From positions 51,412-115,411 of the forward strand of contig NZ_JAHLDU010000013.1 in the NCBI RefSeq assembly GCF_018861905.1: a DNA stretch of 64,000 nt, read 5' to 3'. The stretch comes from Clostridium sp. DSM 17811 (GTDB lineage Bacteria > Bacillota > Clostridia > Clostridiales > Clostridiaceae). A program made the position numbers and the translations under genes. Below are positions 56,537-64,000 of this stretch, one piece after another (within the stretch, counting starts at the first letter, position 1; each line of letters starts with the position of its first letter). The notes below the pieces were generated by a model. That model was not told where the DNA came from and made no database searches. It saw nothing but the letters and a program-made list of their open reading frames with translations.

Positions 56537-57448
56537 CTAGTTATCTTTAATTAATTCCTTTATTATATATGAATCTTCTCCGTTTTTAGCAAGTTCTAAT
56601 TTAATATCCTCATCATTTACAGCGTCTTCGTATCTCCCGGTAACTAATGTTAAATCTTCAATTTTAACCTCGACAATTTCTTCATCACTACCATTAAGTT
56701 TTATCTTAATTTTGACTGATTCTTTTACAACACTATTACCGATAACATCTGCTCTCCCAAAAGGCGTATCCACTACAGACCCTACTGTAGGTAAAGTTTT
56801 TCTTATTTTTTCATAAGTATCCTGCTCATAATTTAAACAACACATAAGCCTGCCACAAATACCTGAAATTTTTGTAGGATTTAATGATAAATTTTGTTCT
56901 TTAGCCATTTTTATTGATACTGGTGCAAATTCACCAAGAAAAGTCGAACAACACATAGGTCTACCACATGGTCCAAGACCGCCAACCATTTTTGCTTCGT
57001 CCCTAACTCCTATTTGTCTAAGTTCTATCCTTGTTCTAAACACTGCAGCTAAATCCTTTACTAGTTCACGAAAGTCCACACGTCCATCTGCCGTAAAGTA
57101 AAATATAACTTTATTATTATCAAAAGTATACTCTACATCTATAAGTTTCATATCAAGTTCATGTTTATGTATCTTCTCTAAGCATATCTCATATGCTTCC
57201 TTTTCTTTTCTTTTATTATCCAAATCCTTTTCTGCATCTGCATCTGTGGCTTTTCTAATAACACATTTAAGAGGAGATACTATATCATCTTCCTTGATCT
57301 CTTTTATGCCAATAACACATTCTCCAAATTCTATTCCTCTTACAGTTTCTACAATAACTCTATCTTCCTTTTTAATCTCTATATCATTTGGACTAAAATA
57401 ATATATTTTACCAGCTTTTTTAAATCGTACTCCTATTACTGTAACCAT
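56537..57448 (-). CDS. ricT: PSP1-domain protein RicT (YaaT)
   Basis: A 303-residue member of the RicT family. The PSP1 domain (about 60-150) is followed by the cysteine block GPCGRPMCCSTFLGEF and GICGRLMCCLNYEQDTY, which in Bacillus belongs to the RicA-RicF-RicT complex carrying [4Fe-4S] clusters and promoting RNase Y-dependent mRNA processing and Spo0A phosphorylation. Located downstream of holB as in B. subtilis, but separated from it by the structured 153-bp element. AAAAGGAGA precedes the ATG. Confidence 0.95.
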   Translation of the reverse strand: MVTVIGVRFKKAGKIYYFSPNDIEIKKEDRVIVETVRGIEFGECVIGIKEIKEDDIVSPLKCVIRKATDADAEKDLDNKRKEKEAYEICLEKIHKHELDMKLIDVEYTFDNNKVIFYFTADGRVDFRELVKDLAAVFRTRIELRQIGVRDEAKMVGGLGPCGRPMCCSTFLGEFAPVSIKMAKEQNLSLNPTKISGICGRLMCCLNYEQDTYEKIRKTLPTVGSVVDTPFGRADVIGNSVVKESVKIKIKLNGSDEEIVEVKIEDLTLVTGRYEDAVNDEDIKLELAKNGEDSYIIKELIKDN

Positions 57449-57478
57449 GTTAAATCATCTCCTTTTCGCAGCTGCATA

Positions 57479-57631
57479 TTAACGACTTCAGAAAGGAGAT
57501 TTAACTACCACAAAATTTAATTTTGCTAAGGTAGGTATCCCCTATTATGCCTCTTAGGTAGATAACAATTCTCAATTATTATCCTCCCACCTATATAAGT
57601 GGTAGACTTCCCTTCTGAAATGTCGTTAAAC
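57479..57631 (-). repeat. Structured 153-bp element with inverted-repeat ends between holB and ricT
   Basis: Read on the minus strand, the ends pair (57631-57611 with 57496-57479, about 16 pairs with small bulges). Inside are CTACCAC/GTGGTAG (57605-57599 with 57511-57505), a 10-bp hairpin with a three-base loop (57583-57561) inside AGGT/ACCT, a TAAGAGG hairpin (57556-57527) and CAAAAT/ATTTTG (57525-57511). The outer end overlaps the last codon and stop of holB. A 21-base end is repeated exactly at 39077-39097. It may be a miniature inverted-repeat element or a structured RNA. Confidence 0.7.
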
Positions 57632-58570
57632 CTCCTGCATTTTAAGTAACATTACTTCAAACGCTAACGCTGGGTTAACGTTTCTATCTAAGGTCTCTCT
57701 AGTATCATTGATTATGTTTATAATACCATTTAATTTGTTAAATGAAAATATATTAGCTAACTCTTTTATAGTTAATAGTTTATCTATATTAATAATTAAA
57801 TTTTCTTCTTCAACTTCCTTATATATTATAGTATCCCTAATATACGAAAGAAATGCAGTTAATATTTCGTAAAAATCGTCTTTTTGATTGGATAATTTCT
57901 TTTCATATTTAATCAGTTCCTCAGTTTTAGCGCTATTTAACTTAAGTAATATTTCCAAGGTAATATCTCTTATATCCTTGAAATTATTATCTTTGATAAA
58001 CTTTTCAGCCTTTCCTGGTATTCCATCGCTAAAAGCTAAAATCACTTTTATTTGATCTGTTGATAAATCAGAATAATTTTCACTTAAAAACTCTTTCATC
58101 TCATCTATATTCAAATTCTTTAGTTTATGTATCTGACATCTTGATTTTATTGTATCCAATATGACTTCAAGATTTTCACACAATAAGATTATAGTAACAT
58201 TTTTAGGTGGTTCTTCAATTGTTTTTAAAAAAGCATTTTGCGCTTGCACCGTCATTTTGTGAGCGTTATAGATAATGATAACTTTTTTATCTCCTTCAAA
58301 AGGTTTTTTATTAATCTCTTCAATTAAGGTTCTTATGGAACCAACACCTATTGTGCTTTTGTTTTTATCAATTTGCCATTCCACCAAATCAACATACTGC
58401 CTATCTTCATTTTTACCTAAAATCATAAGCCCTATATTTTTTGCGAGTATACTTTTTCCTATACCATCTTCTCCAACTAAAATATGAGCATGCGATAATT
58501 TATCCAATTGTATCGCTTTAGTTATTTGATTTTTTATATTGCTATGTCCTATTATATCCATAAAACTCAT
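57626..58570 (-). CDS. holB: DNA polymerase III delta' subunit
   Basis: A 314-residue clamp-loader ATPase: GHSNIKNQITKAI, Walker A LVGEDGIGKSILAKN, IIYNAHKMTVQAQNAFLKTIEEPP and KSRCQIHKL. The zinc module of E. coli delta' (four Cys) is not seen and Walker A ends GKS, as in Firmicute forms. In B. subtilis the order is tmk-darA-yaaR-holB-ricT; here yaaR is absent. ATG 58570 has GGAGG six bases upstream. Confidence 0.94.
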   Translation of the reverse strand: MSFMDIIGHSNIKNQITKAIQLDKLSHAHILVGEDGIGKSILAKNIGLMILGKNEDRQYVDLVEWQIDKNKSTIGVGSIRTLIEEINKKPFEGDKKVIIIYNAHKMTVQAQNAFLKTIEEPPKNVTIILLCENLEVILDTIKSRCQIHKLKNLNIDEMKEFLSENYSDLSTDQIKVILAFSDGIPGKAEKFIKDNNFKDIRDITLEILLKLNSAKTEELIKYEKKLSNQKDDFYEILTAFLSYIRDTIIYKEVEEENLIINIDKLLTIKELANIFSFNKLNGIINIINDTRETLDRNVNPALAFEVMLLKMQEV

Positions 58571-58627
58571 TTTAGTCCTCCATGCATAGAAGCAAGTATA
58601 AATTTATATATACTTGCTTCCAATTAG

Positions 58628-58957
58628 TTATACCTTTATATACTTATCTACATCAACTACAAATACATTTGCTCCACCTACGTCTACTTCAATAGGAAAT
58701 GGCATATAGACTCCTGTTGATCCTGCTACAGGTGATGGTGATGATATTATTTGCTTTCTTTCCTTACATACTTCCTCGATAATAGCTAAAACTTCATCCA
58801 CTTTTTCTTTTTCAACACCTATTAGCAATGTCGTATTTCCTGATTTTAGAAATCCTCCAGTAGTAGCGAGTTTTGTAACTCTAAAACCCTTATCTGTTAT
58901 TGCCTCAATTAAATCATTCGCATCATCATCTTGTACAATTGCAATAACTAATTTCAT
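58628..58957 (-). CDS. darA: Cyclic di-AMP receptor, PII-like (DarA/PstA/YaaQ)
   Basis: A 109-residue PII-like protein: KLVIAIVQDDDANDLIEAI, FRVTKLATTGGFLKSGNTTLL, GVEKEKVDEVLAII and the closing beta strand GANVFVVDVDKY. The family binds c-di-AMP as a trimer; its downstream partner is unknown. Between tmk and holB, as in Bacillus. Confidence 0.95.
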   Translation of the reverse strand: MKLVIAIVQDDDANDLIEAITDKGFRVTKLATTGGFLKSGNTTLLIGVEKEKVDEVLAIIEEVCKERKQIISSPSPVAGSTGVYMPFPIEVDVGGANVFVVDVDKYIKV

Positions 58958-58972
58958 ATAATCCCACCCCTT

Positions 58973-59593
58973 TTATAATTTTATTGTTTTAATTGTATTT
59001 ATTATATCCTTTTGTATTTCCTCTACACTTCTATTACCATCTAGTACTTCTATTTTATCATATTTTATACAAATATCCATGTAACCTTCAAAAACTTTTT
59101 TATGAAATTCTTTTCCACTATTCTCCAAGCGATCTAAGCTTCCTTGCTTTTTTTTCCTATTTAACCCTTCCTCATAAGGAATTGTAATCATAAATGTTAA
59201 ATCAGGCTTAAGACCATCTAGCGCTACCTCATTAATACTCTTTATTCTCTCCATGCCAAGGCCTCTACCAATGCCTTGATATACCATTGAAGAATAAACA
59301 AAACGATCACATATGACTATTTTACTCTTGTCTAATGCTGGCTTTATAACCTCACTTACTAATTGTGCTCTAGAAGCGGCATAAAGTAATGCTTCACACA
59401 TATAACTCATTTTGCAATTATCATTGTCCAATATTATTTCTCTTATTTTTTCACTAATTTCTGTACCTCCAGGTTCCCTGACTCTTACTACTTCATATCC
59501 AGAGTCTTGTAAATGTTTTTCTAGTAACTCTATCTGTGTAGTTTTTCCTGAACCATCTGGGCCTTCTAGTACTATCATACGCCCTCTTTCCAT
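58973..59593 (-). CDS. tmk: Thymidylate kinase
   Basis: A 206-residue kinase: P-loop VLEGPDGSGKTTQIE, VREPGGTEISEKIR, CDRFVYSSMVYQG and LDRLENSG lid. It phosphorylates dTMP to dTDP. The start is ATG 59593, five bases after GGAGGAG; earlier in-frame codons precede that site. Part of the csfB-decarboxylase-tmk-darA-holB-ricT run. Confidence 0.96.
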   Translation of the reverse strand: MERGRMIVLEGPDGSGKTTQIELLEKHLQDSGYEVVRVREPGGTEISEKIREIILDNDNCKMSYMCEALLYAASRAQLVSEVIKPALDKSKIVICDRFVYSSMVYQGIGRGLGMERIKSINEVALDGLKPDLTFMITIPYEEGLNRKKKQGSLDRLENSGKEFHKKVFEGYMDICIKYDKIEVLDGNRSVEEIQKDIINTIKTIKL

Positions 59594-59632
59594 TCGATCT
59601 CCTCCATCAATATGTATATATAACAATAAAGT

Positions 59633-61081
59633 TTATTTTACTACTATTGCAACTTTACCATCATTAACTCCAAGTACCGTTACATTATACTTCAAATAAT
59701 ATATTATCATCGCTATATTGTACTCGTCTAATCTTTCCCCAGGCATTACAATTGGTATACCTGGTGGATATGGAACTATTGCCTCTGCGCATATTTCTCC
59801 CTCTGAATTTTTTAACTCTACCATAGTTTTCTCCCTATACATTACTTCATAGGGAAACATGCTTTGTGATGGGATATCATAATCTATTATCTGCACGTAT
59901 TGCTCCTTTAGAGATTCCATATCACAATTTTTAAGGGCTAAGTAAAGTTTTTCAAAATCTTGCTGCTTAGTAAAAGGTGAAAATATTAAAACTACATTCC
60001 TGCTGTCACTCATTTCAGCTTGTATTTTATTTATCCTTAAATATTCTAGCAATTTATGACCACTATACCCTTTAGGCACATTTAATATATATCTAGTTAA
60101 ATCCAGTGTATACTTATTAATATATTTAATTGAATTTCCTGATACATCCTCTAAATCTTCCTGACCTAGTATGTGGAACTTATCCAATTTATTAATTTTA
60201 ACTCTATTCAACTTACATATTTTAATTAACTCTTCATAATCATTTTCACCATACTCCTCAATATAAAACCTTGCATAATCCATAGAGCATAAAAACATGT
60301 AAGATGGACTTGTACTTAAAAATGCACTTACATAAAAATCGACTTTACTTATATCTATATCCGCACCTACATGTAAAAAAGCTGTTTGCGTTAGACTAGG
60401 TAGAGTTTTATGTGCACTCATAACTACCATATTAGCTCCCATCTTCAAAGGATTTTCAGGTAATAACTTATTAGCACCAAAATGTGCACCATGAGCAGCG
60501 TCTACCAATACTTTAATATTGTATTTTTTAGCTGTAGCAATAATATATGGTAAATCAAGGCATATGCCATAATAATTTGGATATGTGATGATGATTCCTT
60601 TGGCATCTTTGTTTTCATGAATTAAACAAAGAAAATATTCCTTATCAAAAGGAAAAGGAACATCATATTTTGAATTAATTTTATTTTTAATATATACTGG
60701 TTTTAATTTTCTCATAATTATTGCGTTAAATATTGATCTATGACAATTTCTCTCTACAATAATTTTATCACCCTCATTGAATGTCGAAAAAATCATAGCA
60801 AAATTTCCACTAGTACTACCATTAACTAGAAAATAAGATTTTATACTACCATAATAACTACTCAATAATTGTTGAGATTCTTTTATTATTCCTTCTGCAT
60901 GATGAAGGTTATCTAATCCATCAACTTCAGTAATATCTCCTTTAATAAAATTTTCATAAAGTTCTCTACCTTTCGCAGTTTTTAAAAAACCAAGGCCGCC
61001 TTTGTGGCCTGGCATAGAAAAGGGAACATTTTCTTCTTTTATATATGTTAACACTCCATCTACAAGTGGTAATCTTGACAA
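59633..61081 (-). CDS. Orn/Lys/Arg decarboxylase family protein (YaaO-like)
   Basis: A 482-residue PLP enzyme of fold type I: VPFSMPGHKGG near the N-terminus, FLVNGSTSGNFAMI, VDAAHGAHFG and the PLP lysine in MSAHKTLPSLTQTAFLH; the C-terminal domain carries AIVPYPPGIPIVMPGE. It probably makes a polyamine precursor (agmatine or cadaverine); substrate cannot be fixed. The TTG at 61081 overlaps csfB by 22 bases but directly abuts AAGGA, so the exact start is unsure. Confidence 0.9.
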   Translation of the reverse strand: MSRLPLVDGVLTYIKEENVPFSMPGHKGGLGFLKTAKGRELYENFIKGDITEVDGLDNLHHAEGIIKESQQLLSSYYGSIKSYFLVNGSTSGNFAMIFSTFNEGDKIIVERNCHRSIFNAIIMRKLKPVYIKNKINSKYDVPFPFDKEYFLCLIHENKDAKGIIITYPNYYGICLDLPYIIATAKKYNIKVLVDAAHGAHFGANKLLPENPLKMGANMVVMSAHKTLPSLTQTAFLHVGADIDISKVDFYVSAFLSTSPSYMFLCSMDYARFYIEEYGENDYEELIKICKLNRVKINKLDKFHILGQEDLEDVSGNSIKYINKYTLDLTRYILNVPKGYSGHKLLEYLRINKIQAEMSDSRNVVLIFSPFTKQQDFEKLYLALKNCDMESLKEQYVQIIDYDIPSQSMFPYEVMYREKTMVELKNSEGEICAEAIVPYPPGIPIVMPGERLDEYNIAMIIYYLKYNVTVLGVNDGKVAIVVK

Positions 61082-61272
61082 TCCTTAGTCACTCCTCTTG
61101 GTATAAACCGTACTAAAGTCTTTCTTATACAGTTCTTGTAATATTCATAGAAATCGGTATTAGCTTTTGCTTTTATAATTCTTTCTTCGCAATTATTGCA
61201 AATTCCTCTTCCATTTATTATTATACCACCATTTAGAGGCTTTCTACATATAATACACTTTTCTTTTTGCAT
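61060..61272 (-). CDS. csfB: Anti-sigma-G factor Gin (CsfB)
   Basis: A 70-residue zinc protein: KCIICRKPLNGG and GICNNCEERI give two CxxC pairs, followed by a helical tail with FYEYYKNCIRKTL. CsfB/Gin binds and inhibits SigG (and SigE) to keep late sporulation factors off at the wrong time or cell. Position beside the decarboxylase and tmk is as in Bacillus, which supports the call. AAGGAGGG precedes the ATG. Confidence 0.9.
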   Translation of the reverse strand: MQKEKCIICRKPLNGGIIINGRGICNNCEERIIKAKANTDFYEYYKNCIRKTLVRFIPRGVTKDCQDYHL

Positions 61273-61651
61273 AATTCCCTCCTTAACCTCTCTATCTTAA
61301 ATCATTTTATATAAATTATATAAACCATTATTAAATGACGTTAAAACTACCTAAAGTATGGCCTCTATAATATATTTTATTCAAGTAGATACAGTTTCTT
61401 ATTTTGTCCACATAATAATTTAAAATATATTTATCTACATTTTATGCCATAAGTAGCTATTTAAATTTACTATCTGACTTTAGGTTCCTTAAAATGAATA
61501 ATTAATCCGTATACTCATCTGTTTTACATAATTAATTTAATACTTATTTTAATTTACCTTAATAATTTTATTTGTTATTATCAATATATTTATGTAACTT
61601 GGTTATACTAATCATATTAATAATCATAAGATTTTGAGAGGAGAACAGTCT
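61273..61651. other. Divergent intergenic region
   Basis: AT-rich spacer between csfB and the M20-like gene. It must hold two promoters, one presumably for a SigF-type factor. I find no ORF, repeat or hairpin that stands out. Confidence 0.4.
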
Positions 61652-62803
<1,152 letters not shown>

Positions 62804-62833
62804 TATAAAACCATTTTATAAATATCTCACGAC

Positions 62834-62874
62834 AAAAAAGAAGTATAATTAATTTCAAATTATACTTCTTTTTT
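62834..62874. terminator. Bidirectional terminator
   Basis: A 16-bp perfect stem with nine-base loop between the M20-like gene and the convergent membrane protein gene. Confidence 0.9.
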
Positions 62875-62893
62875 ATGTATATTATATTTATCA

Positions 62894-63385
62894 TTAAAAT
62901 ACTGCTTTTTCTTTTAGTAATCTTATTTTGTTCATAAGACCATCACTAGGTTCAAAATAAAACTTTTTGAACTTGTTTCCTGCTTTATATACACAACAAA
63001 ATTTACTTCCAATAAATGTAGAACATATATACTTTTTGCTACTACTTATATGGATATCTGAACTATAGTTACTACACTTACCAATGTACTCTATATCTTT
63101 TAACTTAATATCTTCTCGTATTATGACCTCTTGACCTCTTATTCTATGAATGATAAGTTGATCTGCTACAATTAAATACTTATATCTAACCTTGCACTTT
63201 AAAAACTCCATATAACAAAGAGCGATCATTATCATATTAAAAAACAAGGTTACAAATGTTTTAATATTTATGCTTCCTATACTCACCTTAGGTAATAAGT
63301 CTGATAAGCATATAAATATAATTAATGTAATAAACAGCGATACCAACGCTGGCAACTTCTTTCTCTGAACCATTTCTTTATACAT
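62894..63385 (-). CDS. Membrane protein of unknown function, 163 residues
   Basis: Two hydrophobic segments (about 13-35 and 43-62) followed by a beta-rich cytoplasmic domain (YKYLIVADQLIIHRIRGQEVII ... DIEYIGK ... FYFEPSDGLMNKIRLL) of the kind seen in bacterial PH-like or DUF304-type proteins; the family is not certain. GGGGG lies ten bases before ATG 63385. It is the first protein gene beyond the rRNA operon end. Confidence 0.65.
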   Translation of the reverse strand: MYKEMVQRKKLPALVSLFITLIIFICLSDLLPKVSIGSINIKTFVTLFFNMIMIALCYMEFLKCKVRYKYLIVADQLIIHRIRGQEVIIREDIKLKDIEYIGKCSNYSSDIHISSSKKYICSTFIGSKFCCVYKAGNKFKKFYFEPSDGLMNKIRLLKEKAVF

Positions 63386-63699
63386 CAAACCCAGACCCCC
63401 TAGATTTATTAAAAAAATCAGGCATATACAGTTTCCTTCCCAACATATGTGATTATACTAGCATTTCATATAATAATCTACTTGTACTAAGTTCGCTATA
63501 CTGTATATATCACAATATAAAGGCATTTATACAATTCATATCAACTTATACACATCAACATAGGTATTTTTAAGTCTTCCTCTTAATTACTAGCTTTTAG
63601 TAATTAAAATGTATATTTTTTATTATTTATGTTTAATAAGCTACGTGACCATACTTAAAAAAATAAACAACTTTCTTTCATTTATTGTTACAAATAAAT
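63386..63699. other. Spacer between membrane protein gene and rRNA-operon terminator
   Basis: AT-rich, no ORF, RNA or repeat recognised; presumably contains the promoter of the 163-residue protein gene. Confidence 0.4.
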
Positions 63700-63730
63700 A
63701 AAACACTTTGTATTATATACAAAGTGTTTT
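63700..63730 (-). terminator. Terminator of the rRNA-tRNA operon
   Basis: AAAACACTTTGTAT, short loop, ATACAAAGTGTTTT, then ATTTATTTG on the minus strand; its first base is the A of the encoded CCA of tRNA-Cys. Confidence 0.9.
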
Positions 63731-63804
63731 GGAGGCGCCACCCGGATTTGAACCGGGGAATAAAGGTTTTGCAGACCTTGACCTTACCGCTTGGCTATAG
63801 CGCC
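63730..63804 (-). tRNA. tRNA-Cys (GCA)
   Basis: Full cloverleaf: acceptor GGCGCTA with TGGCGCC, anticodon arm AAGGT-CTGCAAA-ACCTT, T-arm GGTTCAAATCC, discriminator T and encoded CCA. Confidence 0.97.
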
Positions 63805-63810
63805 ATAACT

Positions 63811-63886
<76 letters not shown>

Positions 63887-63892
63887 ATGTAA

Positions 63893-64000
63893 CCTGGCGA
63901 CAACCTACTCTTCCACAAGGTCACCCCTGCAGTACCATCGGCGCATTGAAGCTTAACCTTCGTGTTCGGTATGGGAACGGGTGTTACCTTCAGGCCATAA
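63893..64000 (-). rRNA. rrf: 5S ribosomal RNA, 5' end outside window
   Basis: On the minus strand the sequence carries the conserved 5S blocks CCCATACCGAACACGAAG, GTTAAGCTTC, GCGCCGATGGTACTGCAGG and GTGGAAGAGTAGGT. About ten bases of the 5' end are beyond the right edge. Followed by tRNA-Phe and tRNA-Cys, the end of an rRNA operon. Confidence 0.96.

Overview
The window is chromosomal DNA of a low-GC, spore-forming Firmicute, most probably Clostridium sensu stricto. The basis is the strong A+T bias, frequent TTG/GTG starts, T-box leaders, sporulation genes (spmA, spmB, csfB/gin), and gene blocks arranged as in Bacillus/Clostridium housekeeping clusters (metG-tatD-yabE-rnmV-rsmA and csfB-decarboxylase-tmk-darA-holB-ricT with trmN-rsmI). 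The right edge enters the end of an rRNA operon (partial 5S, tRNA-Phe, tRNA-Cys).

Left part (1-17 kb) is the accessory portion. It holds a PAS histidine kinase cut by the window edge, a VanRS-like two-component pair behind a membrane-anchored serine hydrolase, a decaying stretch with small membrane proteins and gene remnants (5.3-8.3 kb), and a polysaccharide flippase gene bracketed by a 319-bp direct duplication of the 3' end of a mannose-1-phosphate guanylyltransferase gene. Next come a small protein that resembles a HipA N-terminal domain and a 1359-residue superfamily-1 helicase with a nuclease-like tail. ccpA closes this part.

Middle part (17-47.5 kb) is mostly core: ileS and metG, each behind its own T-box leader, a 631-residue glutamine synthetase, a two-repeat amidase, a cold-shock protein, an Lgt-like membrane protein, rsmA-rnmV-yabE-tatD, a DUF445 protein, spmA-spmB, truA, cardiolipin synthase, a GAF histidine kinase, an orphan RsgI-like protein and an RluF-type pseudouridine synthase.

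Right part (47.5-64 kb) begins with an AT-rich kilobase holding at least six close or perfect DnaA boxes, then ispF and argF, then a second small group of DnaA boxes, an NlpC/P60 endopeptidase, rsmI-trmN, a PIN-domain protein, a LysM protein, and the csfB-to-ricT cluster. Between holB and ricT lies a 153-bp multi-hairpin element with inverted-repeat ends; one end recurs exactly (21 bp) at 39.08 kb, where it supplies the ribosome binding site of another gene.

The least explained signals are this structured repeat, the DnaA-box clusters away from any visible dnaA, the helicase with a neighbouring HipA-like protein, and several apparent pseudoenzymes (first amidase repeat, M20-like protein with a poly-Asn tract, metal-domain protein without its CxxC, nuclease tail without its acidic motif).
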